A DNA stretch of 64,000 nt. Source: Bettongia penicillata ogilbyi. Lineage: Eukaryota; Chordata; Mammalia; Diprotodontia; Potoroidae. A model generated the notes under the pieces. That model did no database searches and was not told the DNA's origin. It saw only the letters and a list, made by a program, of their open reading frames with translations. The stretch covers positions 3,877,967 to 3,941,966 of the forward strand of contig JAJHZJ010000335.1 of assembly GCA_023548195.1 (NCBI GenBank), written 5' to 3'. Below, one piece after another: positions 45,431 to 56,802 of the stretch. Each line of letters begins with the position of its first letter. Positions within the stretch are counted from its first letter, which is position 1. Both the position numbers and the translations under genes were made by a program.

Positions 45431-46865
45431 TCAAATCATAGAAACAATCAATAACTTCATACAAGAGAATGACAATAATGAGAAAATTTCTCAAAACTAA
45501 TGGGATGCAGCAAAAGTGATTCTTAGGGGAAGTTTTCTGTCTCTAAATTCTGGGAAAATATGTACAAAATATGTACATATGTACAAAAATATTTATAGCA
45601 GCCTTTTTCGTGGTGGCCAAGAATTGGAAACTGAGGTGATACCCATCAACTGGGAAGTGGCTAAACAAGTTGTGATATATGAATGTGATGGAATACTATT
45701 GTGCTATAAGAAACATAGAGCAGGCTGACTCCACAAAAACTCGAAAGACATATATGAACTGATGCTGACAGAAGTGAGCACCGCCAGAATGATATTGTAC
45801 AGACTAAAAGCATCATTGTGCAATGAGTAACTTTCATAGAGTCGGTTCTTTTCAGCAATGCAAAGATCTAAGACAAATCCAAAAGACTCATGTTGGAAAA
45901 TACTGTCCATATCCAGAGAGAGAACTATGGAGTCTGAATGCATATCAAAGCCTACTATTTGATCTCTTTTTTTCTTTTGCTCTGCCAGGTTTTTTTTTTC
46001 TCGCAATTTCCTCCTTTTGGGTCCAGTATTTCTTTACATCTCGACTAATGTTAAAATATGTTTAATATAAACATTTATATGTAGCCCATATCAGATTACA
46101 TTCCATCTTGGGGAGCCGTGTTGAGAGGGAGGAAGAGAAAACTGAAAATTCAAAAGTTTATGAAAGTGTTGAAAACTAAAAATTAATTAATTAATTTAAG
46201 AAAAATTATAAGTATCCCTGGATGGGCTAGGGGAAATTGGAAGAATCTATCTGCCACTATGTAATCACAATTATGTAAAAATAAAATATACTTAAGAAAA
46301 ATGGTTCTAAAAGTCACATCTCTCTTGGGGAATGACTAAAGAAGTTTTGGTACGAAAATCTAAAGGAATATTATTGTTCCATAAAAAATGATAAGCAGGT
46401 GGACTTCAGAAAAACCTGAAGAGACGTACACGAAGTGATGCTGAGTGAAGTGAGTAGAACTAGGAGAAGATTGTAAACAGCAACAGCAACATTGTGTAAT
46501 GACTGACTTTGTTAGACTTAGCTATTATGATCAATACAATGATCCAAGACAATTCCAAAAGACTTATGACGGAAAATGCTAGCAACATTCAGAGAAAGAA
46601 ATGTGGAATTGGAATGAAGATAGAAGCATGCTATTTTCACTTGGGAGGCAGGTATATGTTTTCTTTCTTGGGGTTTTTCCCTTTTGCTCTGATTCTTCTT
46701 TCACAATCTCACTTGTGGATAAATACATTTAACATGATTGCATATGAACAGCCTCTATCAGATTGTATGGCATCTTGGGAATGGGGGAGGGGGAGGAAAA
46801 AGAAAAATTTTGGACTCAAAATCTTCTAAAAGTGAAGGTTAAAAACTAAAAAGAAATTCAAAATA

Positions 46866-48934
46866 ACATTTTTTAAGAATACACTCTCTCTCATTGTTCT
46901 TAAAACATATCTTTAGTTGACTGACTAAAGCATGTTTCACAGTGCAGTACAGTGGCACTGGAAGAGCTAATCGTGTCTCCTAGGTATGGCCATTGACCTA
47001 TTCAGCAGAGCTGTGACTCTAGACACTTCGGTATTATGATAGATTTGGGGTAGATGCATTAAGTGGAACAAAGTGCAAGGTGGAAATAAAATTAGAATCT
47101 TGTGAGAAGAACAGCAGAAAATCTCATTTTGGCTTTCAAATGGCTTTCATTTTACTTGAAATTGGCCTGGAGGGGAAATTTAGACTACTGAGATGACATT
47201 TTACTGGCACTGCTCTGACCATAGCCGTGTTTTAAAGGTTGAATTTTTGTGTTTGAAACTAACACTTTTAAATGTATTTTCTGCCATTGCTAAGCATTTC
47301 AGGATTTATTAGAGAATGAACCAATTTTTTTTATAAAATGAAAGTTTTTCCAAAATTTATTGACTTCCTTAAGGGTAATGTGAACCCCATTATATTATCT
47401 GAAATATATATAGTATATTGTAAACATACATATGACATTGTAGATTTTATAATGTATTATTATGTATTAAATAGTATAAATAAAGGGATAAAACATCTGA
47501 GAGTTTCTCAGGCTATTTTACCAGTGTCTCATAATAAACAGACTTGTAGAGAAGGGTTATATTTAGTTCAATCTATATTTAATAGAATACTTTCAGAAAT
47601 AAAAAACAATGTTTTAAAAATACAGCTATCTAATAAGGTAGTCATTGTGCAAACTATCACTGAACAGAAGTTAAAGAGTTAAAACCATCTGATCATAAAA
47701 GTATTCATGGTCCAAGTATCATCTAAGTCTGAGACCTGACTGTACTGGTCATTGAAATGTCCAAAGTTCCATAATTCTTTTGATATGTTGACTTCTGCTT
47801 TTGGGCACCCACTGACCCTGGGATAACAACCCTTCACCTTCAAGGAAGGAAAAGCATGTTCGAGAAATAAAACTCTTGTGTAATAAAAATTAGTAGTCAA
47901 AACCAATCTGCATATTAATTTTTGATTGGGGAGCAAGGGTTTATGTGTAGTGTTAGATGTGAAGAAATGAAGAACATCAATAAAATATTTTATGCACAAA
48001 AAAATCAAAAATAAATACAGAAAAATGAAAAAAATAAAGCAACCATGTTACTCTCTTGTTAAATTACATCTATGTGTGATTAATTTCTACTATGAAATTT
48101 TTAAATATATACATTGAAGATGAATTCTACATAATGAAAGTCCACATTTTCTTATACAATTTCTTTCTTTTTCTTTTAATATTGAAATATATGTTTGCTT
48201 ATCATTATAAAGTTCACAATAAAAAAGAGTATTTTAAAAAAAGATTGATGAAAGAAGTCCAGATATCAGAAAAAGATTAGCAAATTACATCTTTTGGGAA
48301 GAAAGTGGTAATTTTCTAATGTCCTTTGAAATACATTATGGTAGAATTACTTTCTGTCCTCTAAAAGTAAGAATAGCCCAGAAGAGTCTTTTTTCTACAA
48401 CACTACATGAAATCCAGACAGTGATGAGTGAAGAGAGGCCCATACTGCAGTACTATAAAGGGAGAAGAGGGTCCTGATTCCTCCTGTCTTAGTGACCCTT
48501 CAAATGTCTGCATTTATTTTTGTATCTTCTATACACTCTTTATAAATATGCATGAATCAAGTGAATTTTGGTCTTTGTTTCCTACCTGCCAGGATGATGA
48601 CTGGCACAAAGTAGTCTTATCACAAATGTTTGTTTGTTGAATGATTCAGAGGGCAAGTTTAGATTTAGAAACGGAAAAGATCATCTTACCCAACATCACT
48701 ATCTTGTAGGTGACAAAATTCAAAACCAGAGAGGTAATATGTATCACCCTGGGTCATACAAGAAACCCTGGTTTTTGCCAGGCCTAAAAATAAGAGGCTG
48801 TAACTCTAAATCCAAGACTCTATTATAATATCAAGTTTCATACATACCACTTAAAAAGGCGCAGATTAATTCCCGAGAGAAATTCAAAATAACTATTATT
48901 TTCAAAGTCACAATTCATTTTTACATACATATTT
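46866..48934. other. Unit 4 3' flank of the receptor gene
   Basis: Framework matching units 2 and 3. MIR-like fragment at about 48645-48780. A candidate minus-strand AATAAA is at 48513-48518. A short segment kept in the other units just below the receptor gene ('ctgcttcttctgcagccat') is deleted near 48874. No gene seen. Confidence 0.7.
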
Positions 48935-49864
48935 TTATTCCCTGCTCAAGTTCACTTGCTTTCTCCAGAGCCTCTTCATGGCATTCTTCACTTCTGCATT
49001 TCTCAAGGTATAAATGATGGGGTTCAACATTGGAGTAACCACCGTATAGAACACAGCTACAAGTTTGTCTTCAGTGAAGGTGGAAGAGGGCCGCAAGTAG
49101 AGAAAAGTGGCAGGCCCAAAGAATAAGAGGACAACAGTGATGTGGGAGGCACAAGTGGAGAGGGCCTTGCGTCTCCCCTCTGTGGACTGATTTCTCAAGT
49201 GAACCAAGATGACAACATAGGAAGAAATCAAGAACAGAAAGGAAATCACAGAGAATAAACCACTGTTGGCAAACACAATAATCCCCACCACAAAAGTATC
49301 AGTACAGGCAAGCTTGAACAGGGGATGGAGGTCACAGAAATAATGGTCAATCACATTAGGACCACAGAAGGGCAATTGGACAGTGATGAGAATCTGAATC
49401 ACAGAGTGCAACATGCCCCCTAGCCAGGAGCTAAACACCAGCACATGACACACGGGACGGCTCATGATGGTCATGTAGTGCAGGGGTTTACAGATGGCCA
49501 CATATCGGTCATAGGCCATGACTGTGAGCAGGAGGATCTCAGCAACTCCAAAGAAATGGAAGAAAAACAGCTGGGTCATGCAGCCATCGAAAGAAATGGT
49601 TTTATTCTCAGCCAATAAGCCAGAAAGGAATTTAGGAACAACAGCAGAGGAGTAACAGATCTCAACAAAGGACAAGTGGCTAAGGAAAAAGTACATGGGG
49701 GAGCTCAGGCTCTTGCTAGTGTTGACAGTTAAGATGATGAGGCCATTGCCCAACATTGTGGCCACATACACAGGAAGAAATACCACAAAAGAAACCCTTT
49801 GTGCTTCTAGATCCTGGAAGAGCCCTGTGAATATTAACTGTGTCACATTGCTTGTAACAGCCAT
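48935..49864 (-). CDS. OR4B1-like: Olfactory receptor, OR4B1-like, copy 4 (intact)
   Basis: Intact 309-residue odorant GPCR from the ATG at 49864 (MAVTSNVTQLIFTGLF) to the stop at 48935. Motifs: N-terminal NVT sequon, GN in TM1, PMYFFLS, MAYDRYVAIC, the three ECL2 cysteines (LPFCGPN, HYFCDLH, KLACTDT), SY in TM5, [21 protein letters not shown]. Residues that differ from copies 1-3 include DLHPLFK in ECL2 and VGIIVFANSGLF in TM5, positions often near the ligand pocket in ORs. The last two match human OR4B1 as I remember it, but were not aligned. Start and upstream splice site (44 nt) as in the other copies. Probably functional; ligand unknown. Confidence 0.93.
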   Translation of the reverse strand: MAVTSNVTQLIFTGLFQDLEAQRVSFVVFLPVYVATMLGNGLIILTVNTSKSLSSPMYFFLSHLSFVEICYSSAVVPKFLSGLLAENKTISFDGCMTQLFFFHFFGVAEILLLTVMAYDRYVAICKPLHYMTIMSRPVCHVLVFSSWLGGMLHSVIQILITVQLPFCGPNVIDHYFCDLHPLFKLACTDTFVVGIIVFANSGLFSVISFLFLISSYVVILVHLRNQSTEGRRKALSTCASHITVVLLFFGPATFLYLRPSSTFTEDKLVAVFYTVVTPMLNPIIYTLRNAEVKNAMKRLWRKQVNLSRE

Positions 49865-49930
49865 GGAATTCAATCATGTCATATCAACTCCAGAGAAGCA
49901 CAATAGGCCTGAAATAAGACAAAAAAAAAA
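49865..49930 (-). other. 5'UTR segment and 3' splice site of receptor 4
   Basis: Minus strand TTTTTTTTTTTGTCTTATTTCAG-like tract (T run longer than in the other copies) with exon start at 49908. Two upstream ATGs lie in the 44-nt leader. Confidence 0.7.
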
Positions 49931-49978
49931 AGATAAGACAATTGTAACTATTAGGATGGATTCTGCAAAAAGAATAAC

Positions 49979-50180
49979 AAATGGATGAATGGATGGAGGG
50001 ATGGATGGATGAATGGATGAATGCATTGATGAATAAATCCAAGGATGGATAAAGGCATGAATTAATGGATGTATGGATAGATGACTGGATGCATGGATGG
50101 ATGAATGGATGGATGGATGGGTGGATGGATGGATGGATGGGTGGATGGATGGATAGATGGGTGGAGGGATGGTTGGATGA
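49979..50180. repeat. Imperfect (ATGG)n array upstream of receptor 4
   Basis: About 200 bases, the longest and most degenerate of the four, with ATGA, GTGG and GAGG variants. It starts about 72 nt from the splice acceptor. Confidence 0.93.
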
Positions 50181-50482
50181 ATTCATGGATCGATCAAAAC
50201 ATACTTTTGAGGGCTTACTATGTACAAAATTCTGTGGTAAATTCTAAAATTAGAATAGAATAGAATACAATCTGTGTTCTCAAGAAACTCACATTCTAAT
50301 AAGGAAAGATAACACACAGCAAGTTTTTTTAAAGTGTCTGCAAGTCAGGCATTTCAAAATGCTAAGTGATAGGGGTGAATTAAAATATTTAATATTTGAT
50401 GTAACTCCAAAAATTAAAAAGTTGTAATCCCATTAAAAGGTGAATTTAAACCAGGAAATATTGTATTTTTAAAAAAAAGAAA
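50181..50482. repeat. Unit 4 flank with SINE fragment, up to HAL1 target site
   Basis: MON1/MAR1-like piece at about 50195-50305, then framework ending in TTTTT/AAAAAAAAGAAA at 50466-50482, a good L1 endonuclease-type target. Confidence 0.6.
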
Positions 50483-51154
50483 GGGGGGGGAGGAGCCAAG
50501 AAGGCAGAGTAGAAAGACTCACATATGCTAGCTCCGAATCCACAGCCCATAAATTTCCTGTAAAAAGAACTCCCCACAAATTCTGGAGCAGTGGAAGCTG
50601 CACAGCAACACAGTGGAGGAGATTTCCATTCCAGAGAGCTCTGAAAAACTGACCCCAAAGGTCCATCGTGCCCCTAACAGCTGAGCCCAACCCTGGCTGC
50701 ATGGTCCAAGAGGAACAGATTCAAGCATGCTTCAGGGGTGGAATCTCCAGCAACCACGAAGGTCCCTCCACCCACAGGCACTACAGGTCAGTGAGAGAGA
50801 CTTCTGGGCTGGCTGAGAGGGGAGCAGGGTGTCTCCATAACTCAGGCCCCCTTGGGAGGCAGCAGCAGAGGCAGTGGCAGAGGCAGCAGCGGCCAGGAGC
50901 TACCGAAGCAGACAGGACCTCAGATCCATTACTGAAGGTCTCCACATAAACCCCCTGAGGGAACTGAGCCTGGGTGGTGGCCCTGCCCCCACCCCAGCAC
51001 CAGAACTTAAGCTCACATTGAATAGTAGCCACGTCCATTGCTGAAAGCCCTGAGGCTGGGGAGCAGCATTTGAATCTCAGACCCCAAGCATTAGCTGGGC
51101 AGATCTAGGCAGGGGTGGAGAGGAATCTCAGAAGTCAAGTAACTGGCTGGGAAA

Positions 51155-52230
51155 ATGCCCAGAAAAGGGGGAAAAAATAAGACCATAAGAAGTTACTTTC
51201 TTGGTCAACAGATGTTTCCTCCTTTCCTTTCTGATGAGGAACAACAATGGTTACCCTCAGGGAAAGACATAGAAGCCAACGCCTCTGTATCCCAAACATC
51301 CAAAATAGATATCCAATGGGCTCAGGCCATGGAAGAGCTCAAAAAGGATTTTGAAAATCAAGTTAGACAGGTGAAGGAAAAATTGGGAAGAGAAATGAGA
51401 GAGATGCAAGAAAAGCATGAAAAATGGCACAATACCTTGCTAAAGGAGACCCAAAAAATGCTGAAGAAAATAACACCTTGAAAAATAGGCTAACTCAATT
51501 GGAAAAAGAGGTTCAAAAAGCCAATGAGGAGAAGAATGCTTTCAAAAGCAGAATTAGCCAAATGGAAAAAGAGGTTCAAAAGATCACTGAAGAAAATAGT
51601 TCTCTCAAAATTACAATGGAACAGATGGAGGCTAATGACTTTCTGAGAAACCAAGAAATCACCAAACAAAACCAAAAGAACGAAGAAATGGAAGAGAATG
51701 TGAAATATCTCATGGGAAAAAACAACTGACCTGGAAAATAGATCCAGGAGAGACAATTTAAAAATTATGGGACCACCTGAAAGCCATGATCAAAAAAAGA
51801 GCCTAGACATCATCTTTCATGAAATTATCAAGGAAAACTGCCCTGAGATTCTAGAACTAGAGGACAAAATAAGTATTGAAGGAATCCATCAATCACCTCC
51901 TGAAAGAGATCCAAAAAGAGAAACTCCTAGGAACATTAAGGCCAAATTCCAGGACTCCCAGGTCAAGGAGAAAATCTTGCAAGCAGCTAGAAAGAAACGA
52001 TTCCAGTATTGTGGAAATGCAATCAGGATAACACAAGATCTAGGCGTGGAATAGGGTATTCCAGAACTCAAAGGAACTAGGACTCAAACCAAGAATCACC
52101 TACCCAGCAAAACTGAGTACAATACTTCAAGGGAAAATATGGTCTTTCAATGAAACAGAGGGTTTTCAAGCATTCTTGATGAAAATACCAGAGCTGAAAA
52201 GAAAATTTGATTTTCAAACACAAGAATTAG
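51155..52230 (+). pseudogene. HAL1 ORF1p, two compensating frameshifts and a deletion
   Basis: Starts MPRKGGKNKTIRSYFLGQQM. A missing A near 51456 shifts frame, and an extra A near 51716 restores it, so the coiled coil (QLEKEVQKANEEKNAFKSR) lies in the shifted frame. The RNA-binding part is open from 51767 (SLDIIFHEIIKENCPEIL; GIHQSPPERDPKRETPRNI; KILQAARKKRFQYCGNA). A deletion of about 27 bases near 52042 ends it at 52054, after which homology continues to about 52230. Normal ORF1p would be about 340-360 residues. Confidence 0.82.
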
Positions 52231-52363
52231 AAGAAGCATGAAAAAGCAAACAGCAAAGAGAAATCATAAACGACTTACCAAAGGTGAACTGTTTACATTC
52301 CTACATGGAAAGACAATATTTGTAACTCTTAAAACTTTTCAGTATCTGGGAAGTTTCTGGGAC

Positions 52364-52424
52364 TACACACACACATACACACACACACACACACATACAC
52401 ACACATACACACATGCACTCACAC
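52364..52424. repeat. (CA)n with TACA units inside HAL1
   Basis: At the same element position as 722-764. Confidence 0.9.
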
Positions 52425-53273
52425 AGAGAGAGACAGAGAGCACAGAGTGAATTGAATAGGATGGGATCATATCTTAAAAGAAATTAAGGTAAACGGTGAG
52501 AGAGAAATGTAGTGGGAGGAGAGAGGGTGAAATGGAATGGAGTAAATTATCTCTCATTCAAGAGGCAAGCAGGAGATTTTTTAGCGGAGGGAAAAAGAGG
52601 AGATCTGAGAAAAAAATATGAAGTTTACTCTCATCACATTCGACTAAAGGAAGGAATAAAATGCACACTTATTTTTGGTATGAAAACCTATCTTACAATT
52701 CAGGAAATTGGGGGAGAAGGAGATAAGCAGGGTGGGGGGGATGATGGAAGGGAGGGCAATGGGAGGAGGGAGCAATTTGAAGTCAACACTTGGGGAGGGA
52801 CAGGATCAAAAGACAGAATAGAAACAACGTGGGGCAGGATAGGATGGAGGGGAAATACATTTAGTCTTACATAACACGACTATTATCAAAGTCATTTGCA
52901 AAACTACACAGATAGGGCCTATATTGAATTTCCTGCTTTCCCAAAGGGAGTGGGTGGGGAGGGAGGAATGGCGAGAATTTGGGACTCAAAGTTTTAGGAA
53001 CAACTGTCGAGTATTGTTCTTGCTCCTAGGAAATAAGAAATACAGTTAATGGGGAATAGAAAGTCACCTGGCCCTACAGGACAAAAGAGAAAATAGGGAC
53101 AAGAGAAGGGAGGGAGGATAGAAGAGAGGGCAGGGTGATAGGGGAAATTAGAATGTTCGGTGTATTGGGGTGGGGGAAGGGACAAATGGGGAGAAAATTT
53201 GGAACCCAAAATTATGTGAAAATGAATGCAAAAAGCTAAATTAATAAATTTATATTAAAAAAAAAAAAAGAAA

Positions 53274-53875
53274 AACCCAAGCAATTTATATACTTAAAGA
53301 GACCGTGGTAAGGATGGAAAAAAAATAAAGAAACCACTGACAATAAAAATCATATCAATAAAAAAATAATTGTAGATACTATTAAAACTGACTTTGTTTA
53401 GAACTTGAAAGTTTGCAAAAACATGTTGCATGCATTATCTTGTTAGATTCTTTAAACTACCTTATGAGTTATTGCAAGTAACTCATTATGAAGTACTACA
53501 AGTATTAATATTTCTGTATCTCAATCAATCAAGAAACATTTATTAAGTGCCTTCTCATTCCAAAAACATTAGGTATATGAATCCAAAGAATAAGATCTGT
53601 GAGTAAACTGAAATTTAGAGAAGTCACACACCTGGTGAATTCTGAAGGTAGACCTTGAACTCAAGCATCTCTTGCCTTCAAAGCTAGTTCTCATTCCATC
53701 ACATCACACTGAACAAATATATGGACACCCAGTGACATGGCAACTAAAATTGAAAAGTTACCTGAATTGCAAAAACATTGAAAGACAAAATGATTATTAG
53801 TGTGACATTAGTTTAGTAAAGAAAGATGATGTGCTAAAGAGAAAGATAAATGAGAGGTTAGAGACGTGAATAGAT
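53274..53875. repeat. Unit 4 framework resumed after HAL1
   Basis: Continues the SINE-derived flank split by the HAL1: MIR-related pieces at about 53395-53720. No gene seen. Confidence 0.55.
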
Positions 53876-54325
53876 TTGTTAGTGTACAGTCATTTCAGTC
53901 ATGTCTCATACTTCATGAACCCATTTGGGGTTTTCCACCAAAAATACTGGAGTGTTTTGCCTTTTCAGGAGCTCATTTTACACAGGACAAAACTGAGGCA
54001 AACAAGGCAAAGTGACTTGAGTAGTATCACATGTGGTATGAGACCAGACTTAAATTCAGATCTTCCTAATGCCAGGTTTGGTGCTCTAACCACAGTACCA
54101 TAGAATAATAACAGTCTGTATCATGGGATCGTAAATCTAGTGCAGGAAGAGATCACAGAGATAATCCAATACATCTTTCTCATTTTATTGCTGAGGAAAC
54201 TAAGACCTAAGAAGATTGTGTTAAGTGACTTACCTAATGTCACCCAGGTGGAAAGCATCTCAGGTAGGATTCAAATTCAGTTTCTCTGATCCTAGAGACA
54301 GTTTTTCCTTGTGCACAATGCAGAA
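53876..54325 (+). mobile_element. tRNA-type SINE followed by MIR-like SINE, unit 4
   Basis: tRNA-type SINE at 53876-54103 and MIR-like copy at 54121-54325, paralogous to 5570-5985. Confidence 0.7.
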
Positions 54326-54677
54326 TATGAGGGAACATAGTTTCTACTCAAACACCGCAGGGAACATTTTTAAAAATTGATCAAACTTTAGGTCACAAAA
54401 AGAATTTAGGGGAAAAAAGAAAAACTTGAAATACAACTGTTATTAACCATAATTTAAATTTTTAAAAGTAACCAAAATATGAATTGTGATCAGAAGGCAG
54501 AAGCCTATATGGAGAATATTGAGAAAGTCTTAAATTATTTCAAATTACATTTCTAATACTAACCTGCCCCCAAAATCCTAGCGTACATTCCACTTGACCA
54601 TGAAGTTTATTTTCTTGATGTGTTGCAGTGTTCATTTCCTAAAATTTTGCTCAATTTTTTTGTTGATCTTATAACTA

Positions 54678-54701
54678 TCTGTTTGTCTGTCTGTCTGTCT
54701 C
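54678..54701. repeat. (CTGT)n short tract, unit 4
   Basis: Six units at the framework position of the CT tracts in the other units. The repeat type has changed. Confidence 0.85.
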
Positions 54702-55094
54702 TAAATTAACTTTTTCTGATTTGTGGATCAGAACCCCATGGACTTACAAGTCAATACTACTGAGCATTTGAAAAACAGAAACTCTTCAAATCTACAGAAG
54801 GAAGGTACTCAAACTAAAGAACTGACATCATTAAATTAAGTAGGGGTGTGCTAGCAAATGTCTGATGGTCAAAAATGTCTCATACACTTTCAAGTTTAAT
54901 CCGTATTTTTAACTTTTTCTCAATCACTTTCTTAAGTCTATATATGCAACAAAACAATAAATCAATTTTGTAACATTTTGTGGTGTTTAGCGATTTCTGA
55001 GGTAGAAATGCTCACACTGAAAATGTAATAATGAGCTCTTCAGAGATTGAGAGCTGGCCCCAGCACCCACCTGCATGAAAGTAAGAACCTTGAT
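54702..55094. other. Unit 4 framework between CTGT tract and L1 fragment
   Basis: Non-coding, matched to 21821-22216. No gene seen. Confidence 0.6.
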
Positions 55095-55770
55095 CTCTAC
55101 TTAACAAGTGGTCCAAGAACATGAATGGGCCATTCTTGAACTAGAACCAAATCTGATCATCCGTTAACAGCAAAAAAAAAATCTTCCAATTCTCCAAAGA
55201 TCAGGAAAATGCTAATGAAAATAACCTTGAAATTCTCCCTTGGCAGACATCAAATTGCCAAAGGTAATAGAAAGCATCAAACTTAACTCTGGGTTGGTTG
55301 TCATTAAAAAAGAAATCAGCCACATTGTTTTACTGGTGGCAGAGCTCTGGACTGGTTCAAACCTTTTAGAAACCAAGATGACATTATGCCAAAATAAAAG
55401 CTGCAAATTCAGTTTAGTTGACCAGAAAAAGTTTTCCAAAAAGGAAGTAGAAATGAGCAAGGCAATGACTAAATTTTGAACATAGATAGGTACAAATTAG
55501 TATGAGTCATTGATCCCATGAAGTAATTTAATCATTAAAATTTGCTACAAATACAGTATAATAGTGATTCATCCCAATCCATATGTCAAAAACAGTATAT
55601 TTAAATTCTGTATTGAACTTCAGTGTGAAAAAACAAAAGAAATTGATGGTCTCATAATTATGTACAACCTTTTTACCTTTCCTAGTTCATTTTAAATGGC
55701 ATTTTTTCTTTATTCTCTAAACAAAAAATGGAGGGAGGAAGAATTGGGTAGGATTTGATATTGGTTGCAA
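55095..55770 (+). mobile_element. Old L1 ORF2 tail fragment, unit 4
   Basis: Paralog of 22217-22886. A translation near 55330 gives a decayed 'YWWQSSGLVQTF' echo of the ORF2 tail HCWWECKLVQPLW. Not present in units 1 and 3. Confidence 0.6.
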
Positions 55771-56802
55771 AAGCATTTGACATATCGAATGACAAAAAAA
55801 AATGAAATGAATTACAAAGAAGTAAGAGTTGTCAGTAGCAGTCAGGCCTTTTTTGAAGGAATGAGGATGGATAGCCAAGAAAATTCCTGTTACACTCAAG
55901 ATCTTTGTAAAGCAGTAGAGGAAGACCTTTAGTGCTTCTGGTAGAACCTCCACAGGAAAGGGAAGAGGAAGATGAAATGAATGGGAAGATGACAAGAATC
56001 ACAGCAGATGAGATGGAGTCATAAGAGATTCCTTCTTCATTATGATTCCACATTTCATACAAAAATGGTTTCATATCTGACACTCAACAAAAAAGATATT
56101 TTACTTTAACACATGCATATACACATATACCAACTTACCCGTGCTCTTAGGCCAATCAGGTCTACAAATGTGATTTAAACCGATACATGTAGATATGTGT
56201 GTATATATGGATATATGTGTATGAATGATATGTATGTATATGCCACACACACATATATAAACAAAAGAAATATATTCGTTTGATATTTTCGGCCTTTGAA
56301 AAGATAAAACTACAGGGTCATTGGAAGAGGAGTAGGTGCTTCAATTTAATGAAACTTTTAAAAAATTATTAAGTACCTATTATATATAGGGACATGCTGT
56401 CAGGGTTAAGATTAGAAATTTATTTTAAAATACTACATACTTCCAAGGAGTGCACATTTTATTAGAGGTAGTTGGTTATAGTGCTCTGAGGGTCAGAAGA
56501 TCAAGATCCTAATAGTTTTCCAAAACTGAGAGCACAAAGGAGATTAGGAGTGAGAAGAGGAAAATGGGGTGATGTGATAGCACTCTCATTCTTGATTTAT
56601 TTTCCTTTCCTTCTCAATATTCTATGCATATAGTTTCTTTCTCTAGTTCCCCTTTTTTAAAGGATGCAAAAATATACTTCTAAGCTTCCACAATACACCT
56701 TACCACCAAAGCCAGACTGTGGGAATTAAAAATAAGCAAGTGACTGAAAAGGATATCTCTGGGTTCATAATATTCCCTGGTCTTTCAATTTCAGGTCTCT
56801 GG
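55771..56802. other. Unit 4 framework before the second HAL1
   Basis: Matches 7057-8030 of unit 1. Includes the empty target site (56464) of the unit 2 insertion. TA/TG-rich stretch at 56190-56270. It ends with the duplicated target AATTTCAGGTCTCTGG (56787-56802). Confidence 0.65.

Larger units (their letters stand above)
41785..46865 (+). mobile_element. Old L1 element, array copy 3
   Basis: 5' end 'gggagccaatctggcagagt' (YY1 core altered), 5'UTR, ORF1 remnant (42580-44040) split by the nested HAL1 fragment, spacer, endonuclease remnant (44645-45430). A larger ORF2 deletion joins 'tctgtctctaaat' (about 45547) almost directly to the tail near 45580. A doubled 3' end as in copy 1 follows (tail A to about 46200, tail B 46325-46855). 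Confidence 0.8.
50483..53261 (+). mobile_element. Full-length HAL1 (half-L1) element
   Basis: 5' G-run and GGAGGAGCCAAGAAGGCAGA start, GC-rich 5'UTR with one copy of the 70-base repeat, ORF1 (51155 to about 52230, frameshifted), CA tract (52364-52424), about 800 bases of purine-rich 3'UTR, and a poly(A) tail at 53256-53269. There is no ORF2. An A-rich duplication (AAAAAAAAGAAA) is seen at 50471-50482 and about 53262-53273. Units 2 and 3 show the undisrupted site (20288, 37272). This is the clearest example here of the half-L1 layout, which depends on ORF2 supplied by L1. Confidence 0.85.

Noticed and set aside
49979..50180. Possible CRISPR-like array of short repeats
   Set aside because: Tetranucleotide ATGG repeats without spacers, in eukaryotic DNA. 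A microsatellite.
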